From contig OX345639.1 of NCBI GenBank assembly GCA_947044365.1, forward strand, positions 5,715,444 through 5,779,443: a stretch of DNA of 64,000 bases. Reading direction: 5' to 3'. The stretch comes from Petrosia ficiformis. Lineage: Eukaryota; Porifera; Demospongiae; Haplosclerida; Petrosiidae. The translations under genes were made by a program, and so were the position numbers. Below are positions 1 to 11,995 of the stretch, one piece after another. Numbering within the stretch: the stretch's first letter is position 1; each line of letters begins with the position of its first letter. The notes under the pieces were generated by a model. It was not told where the DNA came from. It did no database searches and worked only from the letters and a program-made list of their open reading frames with translations.

Positions 1-9
1 CCCAATGGC

Positions 10-334
10 GGGGTAACTGTAGTTGCTCTCTGAGAAAGATCAGAGTTTGATAGTGTCTAGAAAGGTAAATTTTATGGTTTCACTGAAAAGCTACAGAATT
101 CAGCTTTCTTCAGCCTCTTGCAACTGTAAAAGTGAAATGAATTTTCGGAAAATGGCTTTATGTGTTTTCTCAAAATGCATTGTACTTGGTGCATGCCATG
201 ATTGGTGGGTGTAGCTTTCGTGGTTTTGTACTTATCACTATTGCAAAAATGTAGATTTTAGCCATATTTCTTCAATTACAGGACAATATGAAGCTGATTG
301 GAGTCGCATCCGCCCACTCCCTAGTACCACCTTA
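10..334. repeat. Dispersed repeat, copy 1
   Basis: This stretch runs from a motif beginning GGTAACTGTAG to one ending CCCACTCCCTAGTACCACC. It matches, over nearly its whole length with scattered substitutions, a second copy at 3778-4798. That second copy is interrupted by a transposon. No coding potential is convincing; the short open frame here is not conserved between the copies. The class of repeat is not recognised. Confidence 0.75.
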
Positions 335-816
335 ACAAGCATAATTGATATGCGATGTCTGTGGTATGCATGCATGTAGTATTAGAAGATTGTTATTTAA
401 AGCAACTCCATTATTAACTATGTTCAAGCTAATCCAACAAATACATTGAGAGTGCCAATTCATTTAAAGATACTGATCCATCTAAACTTGCATTATAGAT
501 TATCCCAATGGATCTAGAGAACAAACTTACTTGATCATACAAATTGTGGGACTGTTATTCTTGGGCCTATTCATCTATCAAGTGACCACATTTTTGTTCC
601 TCATATCACAAAACAGTCGTGGAATTTTGCTATCAAACATTCACACTGGCAATTTACTTCTTTCTATAGAACCCTGCTTACTTCCTTCCATTGAATGATG
701 ATTAGATAACATGTACAAGAAGTGGTAACCATGTTCATATTTGCATCATATCAGCAACAAAATTGTATTTCAAATATGTGCATTTAATTTATAATTTATC
801 AATCAGAATTATTATA

Positions 817-3586
817 CTATTGCTTTTCTCCAAATCTGCATGCAATAGTAATACAATCACCTATTTCCACAAATCCAAATTTCTTGTAAAATTCTATGTA
901 AAGAGAAAATGTATCAAGAACTGGTATGTTCCTGCTTGACTTAACATTCTTGCACATTTCACTTAAAACAGCACTACCACATCCTTGACCTCTATACTTC
1001 TCGAGAGTATAAAAGTGTCCCATGCATCCATCAGGATACTGAATAATCCATGATACAAGTTCAGGTGGATCAGTATCTTTAAATAAGCCCACGCTCTCAA
1101 AATTGTCAATCAGATGTTCAAAATGTTTAGCACTATTAACAGGATCTAGATATGCGTAATATGGAGAAATCACTTCACCATGTTTATGTTGTAAAGGAGA
1201 CAGATAGTGGCCAACAGGTACAGGTCTATAAAGAATATTGAAAGTATAAATTGAATTAATGTGTAACTAAATTATGACCAGGCCAGCCCCTTCACTTCCA
1301 TAGGGAATCATATGACTTTTACTAATACCAGTTGACCAGACTCCTAAACCCTTCCTCTACCAAGTGAAGGTGCTAGATTACAAAATTAGTAATATCCTAA
1401 ATTTGTAACAAAAACCTAATGATAGAAATACATATCAGGACCATATGCACGAGGGTTCAGAGAACCCACCCTTTGATGTCCTAGTAATTATATTTAGTAA
1501 TTAAGTTGTTGTTGGTTAATGATTACACTAGCCTCGGGATAAAAGGGGATTACATACATACACTCACATAAGTGTTGTATAGTAAGTGTGGTCTTGTAAA
1601 GTGGGCAAGGCTAAGAAAACATTTCTGTGATCATTGAGATTAAGAACCCCCCCTTTTAAACTACTGTGTAATGACCTACATGTACATATCTAATTAATTT
1701 ACAATAATAGTTAGTACGGATTACCTGTCAGTAATGTGGGGAGTATCTTCACTATCTTGTTGAATCATAAGCTTGCAATGAAACACTTCTTTCTCAAGAC
1801 ATGGTAAATGAAACTCTGTGAACAGGTCTACAACAGCTTTACAAGTATCTACATTTTAAAAATGCGGCAATCTTTTGCATGTAGTAAATACTATGCATAG
1901 ACAATAACTAATACACAAGACTATAATTACGCATAAAAATAATTATTGATCGTTTTGCTTCAAAAATTCTTTCTATAACCCAACAACTTACTTTTTAAGG
2001 ACTCTACTATAATCTAAAAACAGCACTGAGAACTATTAGTAATAGTGCATTAGTAATAGTCCATTGAAGATGATTCTTGCCACAAAAGCTTGTGTAAACA
2101 TTGATTGACTTAGCATGCACAGTAAGGATCTGATTCTTTATAAGCACATGCAATGAATATATTTATTGTAAAAGTCTCCAAAACAATCATGTATAGATAA
2201 TTATTATGACTTACGTATCATATAATAATGACCAGGAATAATACAATGGGAGAAGATTTGCATTAGATTATCCAAATTTTCAAAGAAACTATAAATATCT
2301 GAAAATTAGAAGATCAATATGACATTATTTATACCTAAAGGTTGTAAATCCAGAGGAGGGATATTAGCTGTGAGCTTGAGTGAACCCCAGGGCTGTAATA
2401 TCCTGACCTCAAAAGCTATAACTGTCTTATATCTAACCACACTGTTTCAAAGGAAGGATGTGGTTTTTCTTGGCACCAAATAGTAAATAGTATAGCATAA
2501 TTATTAGTAAAGAACCATCGATTATGGTTGAAGTTGGAGGTTATGAAATTGATGACACACTGTACAAACTACAAAGATAGTGCAGGTTACATACATAATT
2601 ATCAACAATGGCAATGATAAAGTGTGTGAGCAGAGCTATGTTGTGACCATTGCCAGTGATTCAATTAAACATTTGCCTTCCTGTAACTTTTGAAGCGTGA
2701 TTTTGGTATATATGGTTTTCTGTGAAATTAAGCGAGTTAAAAGTCTGTGCTGTTTAAAATATGGAAGTTATGCAGGTGAGTAAAAGCATTGGTGTTGCCT
2801 TCATACTCACGTTGCTGTCTTCCAAATACAGATCACAAAGAATGAATAGTTGGGTTTCTCGTTGGATGTTGTATTTAGATCTATATTTTTTGCTGTTAAT
2901 TCATTACTTTGTAACAACTACATCACAACTGAACCTTCCTTTTTGCCTTGTTGTGGCTAGGTCTCTAATCGAAAATTATATACCTAGTGTCTCCTGATGC
3001 TAGTCATTTCACGCTTTAAAGAATGATGAATATTCATTTTAGGTATAATATTATAATGAATGAATATGTGTTCAAGCAATAATTATGTACATACTTGCAA
3101 AAAACTGACTACATAATCAAAGACAAGTATACTTACAACCAGGAGCCCATGAAAAAACCACAGGTATGGTTTTTTCATGGGCTCCTGTTACAACCCATTG
3201 CAAATTAAATCTGACAAATGAATTACTAGTCTTGTGAACCTAGACCCTAGCAAGACTATGAAGTTTCATAGATGGTGGTCTGCCTAGCTATATATATATA
3301 TATAATATTTTATTATGATGCTTACATTTAGTGGACTGTTTGTTTTTTAGGATCAACTGGAACTACTACAGCCAGAGCAGTAGGATTAGTCATGTCATCT
3401 ACATACACATCACCATCAACAGTTCCTTTCATCCAGTTTTCAAACACATTTGATATCTTTAGCCAATCATAAATAACATAACATTAATTACAGGATTTAT
3501 ACCTTGATGTTTTGAAGTGAATAGTTCTGACAAATGTCTGTTCCCCTTTTTAATTGCAAAACCTGAAGATCACCTTTACTTGACAT
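817..3586 (-). CDS. GLYAT-like GNAT-family N-acyltransferase
   Basis: Coding exons read on the minus strand are about 3586-3503, 3456-~3350, 2298-2215, 1848-1725 and 1225-817. The start is the ATG at 3586, which opens MSSKGDLQVLQL. Exon 2 carries NVFENWMKGTVDGDVYVDD, typical of the N-terminal half of invertebrate glycine-N-acyltransferase-like GNAT proteins. The last exon carries VSWIIQYPDGCMGHFYTLEK followed by YRGQGCGSAVL, the acetyl-CoA pyrophosphate-binding Q/RxxGxG/A motif, and ends FGFVEIGDCITIACRFGEKQ. Such enzymes transfer acyl groups from CoA to small amines or amino acids; the substrate cannot be told from sequence. The donor of exon 2 is unclear because no phase-compatible GT was found, so one small exon or junction may be missing or wrong. 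The other junctions have good splice sites and matching phase. Confidence 0.75.
3133..3195. mobile_element. 47-bp perfect palindrome flanked by 8-bp direct repeats
   Basis: The arms at 3141-3160 and 3167-3186 are perfect 20-bp reverse complements (AGGAGCCCATGAAAAAACCA), with a loop of about 6 nt. An extra C-G pair may close the base. The octamer TTACAACC sits directly on both sides, at 3133-3140 and 3188-3195. This is the footprint of a very short terminal-inverted-repeat insertion with an 8-bp target-site duplication, as hAT transposases make. It lies in an intron of the acyltransferase gene. Confidence 0.7.
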
Positions 3587-3814
3587 TGTTATAACCAGCA
3601 GTATTTCGTTTACAATTTTACTAGCACTTTCAGTTTTTCAAGGTTGTACTAGGGGGAGGGGTAGATGAAACTCCAATCGGTTTCTAGTCTTGCCAGCTTC
3701 TTGCTGCATACAATCTCTGTATCTTTTGGAAGCCACACCCACCCGGGGGTATAATTATTGGGCCTAAATGTTTTCACAGGGTAACTGTAGTTGCTCTCTG
3801 AGAAAGATCGGAGA

Positions 3815-4424
3815 TAGTCTCGCGTAGCCAGACCTCCGCGGAAAAGACGGGAGGGTCTGGGGACACTAGCATACCATCGTTTGTACTAGAGGAATTTAAT
3901 TAGTCCATAAAATTATTATGAATATACTTATTTCACCACGTTGTGAAAACATTAAAACATTTCCACGTGGGTGCACTTGTATAAATATTACTCATGTTTT
4001 GTCTTGGTTGTGGGGATGATCTGAGCGGCAAAGAGAGTGATAGAAGGAATCTTAAAAGTTCTCAAGATGTTTTCCTTCTTTGGAAAGCCTTTGTTGACCG
4101 TCTATCAGTTGATTCATTATCAATCAATATAGACAGTTATGGTGAAATGATGTGCAGAAAATGTTATTATGTTTATAAAAGATTTCTATTACAGACATTT
4201 GTAGATCCTTCAACTTGGAATAGCCAAGCATAATAGCTGCTTCTGATGCTGCTTTCTCGACATCTCGAACCTCAACTGACAAATTAACATTCCACGTAAT
4301 CACGTGACAGCCTGCCTGCGATCTGATTGGGCTGCAACTATAGTTGCAGCGAGTACAAACGATGGTATGCTAGTGTCCCCAGACCCTCCCGTCTTTTCCG
4401 CGGAGGTCTGGCTACGCGAGACTA
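3815..4424. mobile_element. Mutator-like (MULE-type) non-autonomous TIR element
   Basis: The terminal inverted repeats are perfect for 73 bp (3815-3887 and 4352-4424), starting TAGTCTCGCGTAGCCAGACC. The 9-mer GATCGGAGA is duplicated immediately outside both ends (3806-3814 and 4425-4433). The uninterrupted paralogue at 10-334 shows the empty site. Long perfect TIRs with a 9-bp duplication are the hallmark of Mutator-like elements. At 610 bp it is too short for a transposase, so it must be mobilised in trans. Perfect TIR identity suggests recent movement. It contains a small open frame at 3994-4233. Confidence 0.85.
3994..4233 (+). CDS. Small zinc-finger-like ORF inside the MULE
   Basis: This 79-codon open frame lies wholly between the two terminal inverted repeats. 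It shows two CxxC pairs about 45 residues apart: CLGC near residue 3 and CRKC near residue 54, then YYVYKRFLLQ. The spacing resembles ZAD-type or other treble-clef DNA/protein-binding fingers. The ORF could be an exon of a captured host gene or a remnant of the element's own transposase DNA-binding region. No splice donor was clearly identified. Expression is unknown. Confidence 0.45.
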   Translation: MFCLGCGDDLSGKESDRRNLKSSQDVFLLWKAFVDRLSVDSLSINIDSYGEMMCRKCYYVYKRFLLQTFVDPSTWNSQA

Positions 4425-4798
4425 GATCGGAGATTGATAGTGTCTAGAAAGGTAGATTTTATGGTTTCACTGAAAAGCTACAGAATTCAGCTTTCTTCAG
4501 CCTCTTGTAACTATAAAAGTAAAATGAATTTGCAGAAAACAGCTATGTATGTTTTCTCAAAATACATTGTACTTGGTGCACGCCATGTATGGTGGGCGTA
4601 GCTTTCGTGGTTTTGTACAATTGTACTTATTGCGATTGGAAAAATGGAGATTTTATGTACGTTTTATCAATTCCAGGACACTATAAAGGTGATCAGAAGA
4701 TATGAAGGTTGGTATTACATACAATTTTACTCATATTATATTATATTGTATTTTGAAATTTATTTGGAGTCGCATCCGCCCACTCCCTAGTACCACCT

Positions 4799-5515
4799 AA
4801 ATTTCAGCATTAATGACCGAGTCTTGGATGTACCACACCCCAAATTACTGTAGATTACGGAAGTATACCAATATGGTGGCGGCATGTCGGCATTCTATTG
4901 CTCAAAACGCCCACGCTTTGTTGGATGTGGTCTAGCGGTGCTTTGATTCAAGTGTCCGCCCATTGATGTTACTTTTAAGGTTCTAGCGAGAGAGAAAGGG
5001 AAGTTGGGAGAATAAGTGACAAATAGCGTTCGCGTGCAGACTTGGGTAGATGCTGTGCTTGCAGTAATTGGTAAGCAAGGTTGAGGTGACTGTTAGATTG
5101 CTCCACAAGTTGGAGAAAGTTGCAAATTGCCTGTATTCAGTTGCAACGAAGGTTTTGATTTTAATAAGATGCTGAGCCACACCTCGCAATCAGTATATAT
5201 ATTACATCCATGGTAGGTGCGGTTGGAATTATTATTAAAATTAAGTCATTATTTTTTCAAAAGGCCCCGGGTTAAGAAACTGTAAGTGCTAGAAGTCAAC
5301 CGGCTGTTCTTTTGGGGTAACCCCCCCCCCCCAAAGAAAGTTTATGTAAATTGACCACATTAATTTTGGCACTCATACTTCAGGAATTAAAAATCGATAA
5401 TAATTACCTTGAAAATACAATTCAAAACACAAGAACAACATTTCAAAGAAATATTTGAACAAAAAATACAATTAAAATACAAACATACAATAAAATAATA
5501 ATAATAATAATAAGC
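4799..5515. other. Intergenic, no gene seen
   Basis: I see no coding exon with splice sites here. A run of 12 C lies at 5321-5332. The stretch from 4850 to 5100 is less AT-rich than its surroundings, but its open frames are short and unremarkable. Confidence 0.5.
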
Positions 5516-5670
5516 ATCAAAGAATGAAGATGAGTCTTTGCAGAAGAGAAATCCCAATGAAGATGAGTCCTTGCTGATTGAAGAGAAATACCAGTGAAGA
5601 TGAGTCCTTGCAGATTGAAGAGAAATCACAATGAAGACGAGTTCTTGCAGAAGAGAAATCCCAATGAGAA
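5516..5670. repeat. Short tandem array, units of about 45-50 bp
   Basis: Three to four imperfect units each contain GAAGATGAGTCCTTGCAG followed by AGAGAAATCCCAATG. Open frames on both strands follow the repeat and need not be genes. Confidence 0.75.
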
Positions 5671-5729
5671 TGGTCCTTGACTGTAACTGGAGCACTGGTC
5701 GAAGTAGACTGGAACTGGATGAGGTAGTT

Positions 5730-6541
5730 AGACTGTAACTGGAACACTAGATGAGGTAGACTGGATGTACTGGAACTGCCCCACACGGGGCTGGATCTAG
5801 TGACTCGAAGAGACCTCCGGCGTCCCCAACCTGGGCATCGGTATACTCATTTGTCCCGCACACTCCTAACAACCAGGATTGACCATGCCACCCCCCAAAA
5901 AAAAGAAAAAGAGGGTGGCATGGCCAACTCTGGCTGATAGGAGTGATTAGAACAAATGAGCATCCAAATTCCAAGAAGAGAACACCAGAAGCAACCTCGA
6001 AATCATCAGAAACAGACCTGTGCAGGAAGGAAAAATAGTAAATACACTGTTCACAATAAAATAATATTTAAGAAGAAAGTATAGAATATAGAAAAGAGTA
6101 TGGAGACATAACTTACCTCTTATTGAAGTATAAATGCGATGAGGTAGAGAGAGAGTGGATAGACGGATAGGTAGGTAGCAAGTAGAATGTTCTGGGAGAG
6201 AGAAGAAACAATATGCAAATTAACATTATAGACAAACAGAATTATTAATAAGTTATGCATGAATTACATGGGCATTGATGGCAACAATGCACATAGAAGA
6301 ACAAGAATCACCTGTTGTTTAATCTTCATCCATCTATCCACATCCTTCACATCTTGGTCCTGGGTCCCTCCCTACCTGGTACATGCAGAATCTTCTTCGT
6401 CTTGAGTCTTGAGATCGATGACATGCACAATTTTCTCTGGCTTATGATAGGGAGCTCAAATTCCTGCACGTGCAGCAGGTCTGGGGGAGCATGCATCATC
6501 CTCGCCAGGGAGGTGTGTGCAGGGTGAGGATGCAAGCTCAT
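5730..6541 (-). ncRNA. Candidate spliced minus-strand transcript, coding status unknown
   Basis: On the minus strand a series of consensus splice sites can be read. There is a first block 6541-~6371 ending CAG|GTAGGG, a block ending AAGAG|GTAAGT near 6117, and a 3' acceptor with a good pyrimidine tract (CTTCCTGCACAG) entering a block at about 6017. The first block is open from an ATG at 6541, but the peptide matches no family I know. The last block holds the long hairpin at 5846-5960. It could be a lncRNA or small-RNA host, or chance. Confidence 0.3.
5846..5960. repeat. Long imperfect hairpin, about 48-nt arms
   Basis: The arms 5846-5893 and 5913-5960 pair along their whole length with several mismatches. 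They include a near-perfect block (GGGTGGCATGG against its complement) next to an A-rich loop of about 19 nt. The mismatched stem resembles a small-RNA precursor, but a decayed inverted-repeat transposon would look similar. No flanking target duplication was found. Confidence 0.6.
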
Positions 6542-7036
6542 AATAATTAATTATAATTATACATGTATAATATATTATTTTATACATAGATTATAATTAT
6601 AATTATTAAATAAATAATGTACAATGCTTTTCTATTGTACTTTTGTATAACTGAACAAAATATATACTGTTGAAGTGTTTTGACTTCGGTTTTTACGTCT
6701 TTGCCGAAGGATGCATGCATGCATGGTAGCAATGATGATGATTTTTTTTTAATGCTAATAATAAACCAATAGAAAAATAGTATATTCAATTGTAACGAGA
6801 AAGGAGAAAAATTGATAGCTAGCTAATTTGAAAATATTTTCAAGAAATATAATTAAAGAGGGAAAAAAATTAGTTCATTAATTTGAAAATATTTCCAATG
6901 AAATATAATTGAAAAGGAAAGAGATTAGTCAATTCAATGGATTAAAAAAGAAAAAGATTTTAGAAAAAGAACATTACGTTAAAGGTAGTTTTCAGTCATT
7001 GGTATCGAAAGAAGATAAAAAATTATGAAAATTATA
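6542..7036. other. AT-rich spacer, no gene seen
   Basis: This is low-complexity AT-rich sequence with an imperfect internal duplication (AATTTGAAAATATTT occurs near 6826 and 6880). No exon-like open frame with splice sites was found. Confidence 0.5.
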
Positions 7037-7290
7037 GACTAGATCTAGTATATTTAATACAAGCATAGTTAATCATTAGCTTTCTACTGTAATAAACCGA
7101 ATTTAATTAGTATTCTTACGGATCTACAATAAAGAAAATTAAAGACTGGACTAGTAGTATATTTAGTACAAGCATAATTAATCATAGGCTTTCTACTGTA
7201 GTAGACTAAATTTCATTATTATTCTTACGAATGGAAAATAAAGAAAATAGACTGGTAGTATATTTAATACAAGCACATTAATTAATAATC
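7037..7290. repeat. Tandem array of a 106-bp unit
   Basis: Units begin near 7037, 7143 and 7249, the last partial. Each contains TATATTTAATACAAGCA and then CTTTCTACTGTA. It lies just beyond the end of the lipase pseudogene. Confidence 0.75.
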
Positions 7291-8932
7291 GTATACTGAA
7301 ATTCCAGATGGGATATGTTTTAATTTTGGTTTTATGAGCAAATACCTTATATTTGATTGTCATATGCACACTAATACTCTTTTCAACATCAAGAAAGTAT
7401 GTCAACATTTTGCAGCCAAAATTGCAACAGCTCTTATTTATAACTGTCCTAATTGATAGTACTATTTTCTATGTATTAGAATTCGAAACATGATATCTTA
7501 TTATTTTTACTACTATGAAACTGTTTCCTTATTTTTTATGTGTTAAAACAACAGAGAACAAATGAAACTCAACCTATCAGTTTTCCCTGTGACACATCAG
7601 CAATGTTTCCAATCTGAGAATTCAACATTTCAAGATTAGTATTATTCTTTGTATAAAAGTATGGAGCATCTTGTTACAATAGATGAGAATAAAAGAAAAT
7701 TGAGGGCTAAGATGCTTTCTTACAGCTGATGGACACTTAATAGGTACTCCAATTTCCCAATCTGTGGTTTTGTTTCCAACAGGTTTAACCTAACAAATCA
7801 CTAATACTGAAACAACATGCTCACACTCATGCACGCGCACACACCCTGTTATTCCAAAGTGCTACAACAGCTTCTTTGTGTCCTTTTGTACTGAAATGAA
7901 AACAATCTGGTGCTAAGTAACTGCAGTCTATGGTGTTATTTTCCTGTGTGATAGAAGAGATATCAACATTAATTGCCTGTCTATATACCAAATATGTATA
8001 GTTACATTTCTTGGAAGCTCTACACTCAGAAAGAATGGTTGAATCACAACTGTGAAGTCATTTTTGGTGTCATACTTTCCACTATCCACCAGTATATTGG
8101 ATTTTTCCTAATGATTGCAAAAAAGAAATATATCTAATGAATGACTCTAAAGGTTCAAGTTCAGTGATATGAATTACAAGCACAAGATTCACAAATGTCC
8201 TAGGAAGCTAAAATGTATAACATTAATAGAAATAAACCATTTTCCAGAATGTCTAACTGTTTCCAATGCATATGTGGATACATGTGAACCATACCCTATT
8301 ATATAGATAATCCAGTGCATCTTCTATGTTTTTGACATAGTTTTCAGGTGAATATAAATCTTCCTATAATGAATGAATGGTAAAGGTTTTCTAAGTTAAA
8401 TGAAGGGTGTATATATATAACTACTTAACAACATGATGCACTTTGTGTATTTTTCAAAATAATTATGATTAATTCAGTGTAAATAATAATTAAACAGTTG
8501 TGACAAAAGAAGACAGTTGGAATTAGCAAATGGCTAATTCTACAGAAATGTTATAGGCATGGTATAGCAATAGGGGGCAGTTGCCCCCAAATGTAAAAAA
8601 AAGTTGAACATGTAGCTAGATTATTGCGCCATCAGGTACTACAGTCATAAAATTATATATATTAGACTGTCTGTATTTATTATGTGAACTCCTTATAGTA
8701 TGGTATACGAAGGTAGTGAGAAGTAAACTGATGGTTGACTTCCTAAGCTGTTAATCTGAATATGTTACTGTACATATACATGGATGTAAAAGAACATTAC
8801 ATTCTAAGAAACACACATGCATAGCAGTTGTTGTAGTAGACCAGTGATACCAAATAGAGAGAGACACACACAGCTGAATTTGCCTGACCTAAGTAATAAA
8901 CATTTGTCTATGAAATGGTCTACCTCAACCTG

Positions 8933-9005
8933 GCTCCAGTAGCTCAGATGATAGAGCATCTGACTAGCAATCAGAAGGTCTTGGGTTCAAACCCCAGCTG
9001 CTCCA
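8933..9005 (+). repeat. tRNA-like sequence (tRNA-derived SINE or tRNA pseudogene)
   Basis: A D-arm (GCTC...GAGC), an anticodon arm with loop CTAGCAA (anticodon AGC, alanine-like) and a T-arm with box B GGTTCAAACCC are present. Only four of seven acceptor-stem pairs form, so a functional tRNA is unlikely. A pyrimidine-rich tail follows, as it does after the second tRNA-like copy at 37727-37800. It lies in an intron of the lipase pseudogene. Confidence 0.6.
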
Positions 9006-10054
9006 GATTTTTTTCTGTACATGTGTCTCTCTCTTTAGTTTCTCATCATACACACCTAGTCATTTAAATACTTTAATTATTCTAAGAAACGCTCTCACAT
9101 TAATCCCATCATGGCTTAAAGGAACTTAACTTTGCTAAATTGTCGAGTAATTAAAGATGACAAAACGAATCATGTTTGTCTATATGAAAACTTGAAACTG
9201 TCTACAAATATCTACCCTGCTCATCAACAGCTCATGGAACAATGAAACAAGCACATGGTAAAAACAGGTCATGGTGGTACATGTTTAGGGTGCACTGTAT
9301 TGAGTATAAAATTTGTCTATCCTTGTTTTCTTATAATACACTTTGAAGAACTTGTGAAAAAGACGATATCTACCTTCAATAATATTTATATATAGTTTTA
9401 TAGTAAATTCTTATTAAAAATTGCATGCATCCTGTGATAAAGATTATCATAATTATTTTCCTCACAAACAAGCATGATATATATAATAGATTTCTGATTT
9501 GCCATATTTTAATAACAATCAATATCATCATGTTCTCACATCTAAACAATAGGCAAAAAAGTCATTTCCTCCAATCCACAAGGTCACAAGTTTCCATGCA
9601 ATCATTATTGAAGTCAATACTCTGTAAAGCAGAAAAAAATATAATTATGCACAACTGGATTAAAAATAAATTACCTGATCCCTTTTGATTTTATCCACGA
9701 ATTTTTCGCTTGCTGCCTCATTGAACTACAATAATAAATCATGTATACATGTATTAACTTGGAAAACTTTTCACAGATAACTAGCAGTTATAACGTTTTA
9801 CTCAGATTTAGCTCCTGACACAGCAACATTCAGTTTTGAATTAGGACTTGTTGAATTCCCTGTCTTGATTGAAAATCCTCTGACATTAGGATTATACTTT
9901 TTAATAATATCTAACATCACAAAATGAATATAATACCCATGTAAGATTTAGAACAGGCAACGTTGTTACAGAAGAAAAATTGTTGTCTCCACCAATACTA
10001 TAGAATTAATGAATTTAAAATTGTAAACACAAAAACATAACAACTTATGTAAAC

Positions 10055-10320
10055 AAAACAGTGGTGTTTTAGTTATAACTAAAACTCCTTTTAGTAAGGC
10101 CTTTTGACGTTTGAGCTAACTAACCAAAATAATTACAAGTCTATTGCATAACTAACTAATTTAAATGAAAAATGGCCAATAAGGGACACTTTTAGTTAAA
10201 ACCCTTTTAGTAAGCCCAATATTATTTAGTTATAATTAATTGAAACTAAAATTGTGAGAAACTAGACAAACTATAACTAAAACTAAAAGTGGCCATTATT
10301 ACCATACTAAAACAACGCTT
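10055..10320. repeat. Repeat rich in AACTAAAA / TTTTAGTT motifs
   Basis: Facing TTTTAGTTATAACTAAAA-type blocks at both ends suggest a decayed inverted-repeat element. Related sequence occurs around 18660-18780, 19140-20060, 52560-52650 and 52920-53030. It sits in an intron of the pseudogene copy and is absent from the equivalent intron of the intact paralogue. Confidence 0.5.
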
Positions 10321-11995
10321 AAAATCATAATAATATAATTATTATATAACTCCATGACACTCCTCTATACTCTATTGTTTGCGAAATAGATGAAGCCGCC
10401 CCAGCTCCAAATGCAGCCTTTGAAAAAAATGTATACAATACGTGCATGCATGTATTTAGGGTTTGCTTTTACTGTTATAGTCTCCCATAGCAGCAACTAC
10501 TTTGATGTCATAAGGGGTCAATTGATGAACTATATGATATGGAGATATTAATCTACGTGTGGTGTGGACATAAAATTAGTGGTATACTTACCATGTGTTG
10601 CTTCAGAGGGTGGTATATAGTGTTCACATGGAAAGTCTGTCCCTATTGGCTATATGGTAAATGCACAGATATATATCTAATAAAGTGAGCATCCAATAAA
10701 ACACTTGTACATTCCATGAAGTGAGGTTGGTTTGATCTGTTATATCACTCTGCTCTTTAATTGATTCAAATGCATCTTGTATCATCTGGTAGAACTCAGC
10801 TATCAATATACAATACAAATGACAACTGAATTGCTATTCTTATTTGTGTAGGTATCACTGATGTTTATAGTACTACTGATATATAATATGACTCACTTTC
10901 ATCGAATTTTCCTGCAGATATCAATACTGAGACTAGACCTATTAGTAGTAACTTCATCTCAACTCTGACTGTAAAATTAAGCGTCTGCAGGGAGTTGCAT
11001 AAATGTAGTAGTTATATATATCCTTTCAACAGATTCACTCCACACCTCCACATGTATGACACATACACAGTTAAACAAAGACATATTGTTGGGTTCAACT
11101 ATTCTTTCACATTCTGTGTAAGGAAATACAAAACTTTCCTGCATACGTTAAATTCTGATTTTGATAATATGTGCTTGCTGTAACTGTTGTACAAACAGTA
11201 CAGGTAATCTCAAAAATTTACAAAATGTAATATATATGTACACAGGTACACATTGTATGCATATATTGTAATTACGAGTGTATAAACCCGAGGAAAGTAT
11301 TATAGAAAAGATGAATAATATTTAATTTCCTTAGGCTCTATATACCTTTTTTCTTGCAGTAGAACAGTGTCCAAGTGGCAATCTCTGGTTCTAAATATAA
11401 TCACATATGGTCTCATAAAACCAAAATTAGCACCTGTAATCCTTCTGGAATTTTGGAATGCAAGTATTACTTAATATGATTTTGAAATCTGCTTTTGTAA
11501 ATTGTATATAATAGTAAATAGTTACTTTACTTCATTTTGAAGGATTGTAGTGTTTGATGTATTTTGAAACCTGCTCCTGTTTTTGTGCTTATATGCACTG
11601 GACAAGCAGATATATAACATAACTAAATGTGAATTCACACTATAGTATGTAGTTAACTTATATGTTGCAGTATTACAGCCCACAATTTAATTTCCTATGA
11701 AACGCACTCGAATACATGTACATTAATGTTTGGAGCTTTTTAATTACATGTATATAATTATTATATGCAATTGACTTTGGTACATTTGAGTAGTACATGT
11801 ACATGTATTCGTTATATCAACAATTCATTAGGTGCATTCTAATCTTTTTCTACTGTGTTAAGTGAACAATTACTGGTAATAATAATAATATAAATAATAG
11901 CATAATAATAATAACAAGTGTTAATTAACATCAGCTTGAACTATTAATGTTATTATGACGATACAAAGGCACACAAATTCATCACAATTGCAGTA

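Larger units (their letters stand above)
3778..4798. repeat. Dispersed repeat, copy 2, split by a Mutator-like insertion
   Basis: The left part (3778-3814) and right part (4425-4798) together match the copy at 10-334, with extra bases near 4700-4770. Removing the 610-bp insertion at 3815-4424 and one 9-bp duplicate restores a continuous repeat. The repeat is therefore older than the insertion. Confidence 0.8.
7569..10957 (-). pseudogene. Phospholipase-B-like GDSL lipase, tandem duplicate, broken
   Basis: Exon by exon this parallels the intact gene at 11996-16008: signal peptide [58 protein letters not shown], and [10 protein letters not shown] with the catalytic Asp and His. Four lesions show decay. 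A 2-nt deletion near 10480 turns the GDS nucleophile codon into GDY and shifts frame. An 8-nt deletion near 9956 removes the splice donor after the GGDN exon. A 1-nt deletion near 9709 shifts frame, and a 4-nt insertion near 9596 disrupts the exon ahead of the GGND block. The terminal exon stops soon after NSQIGN and has no membrane anchor. A TATA-like site lies at about 11022-11031. Sequencing error could explain one lesion but hardly four. Confidence 0.8.

Noticed and set aside
5747..5974. Minus-strand frame across the 5.85 kb hairpin
   Set aside because: It begins at a TTG rather than an ATG and its sequence is set by the hairpin arms; treated only as part of a possible non-coding transcript.
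8933..9005. Functional tRNA-Ala(AGC)
   Set aside because: Only four of seven acceptor pairs form and the 3' end does not continue as expected for a tRNA gene; a SINE or pseudogene is more likely.
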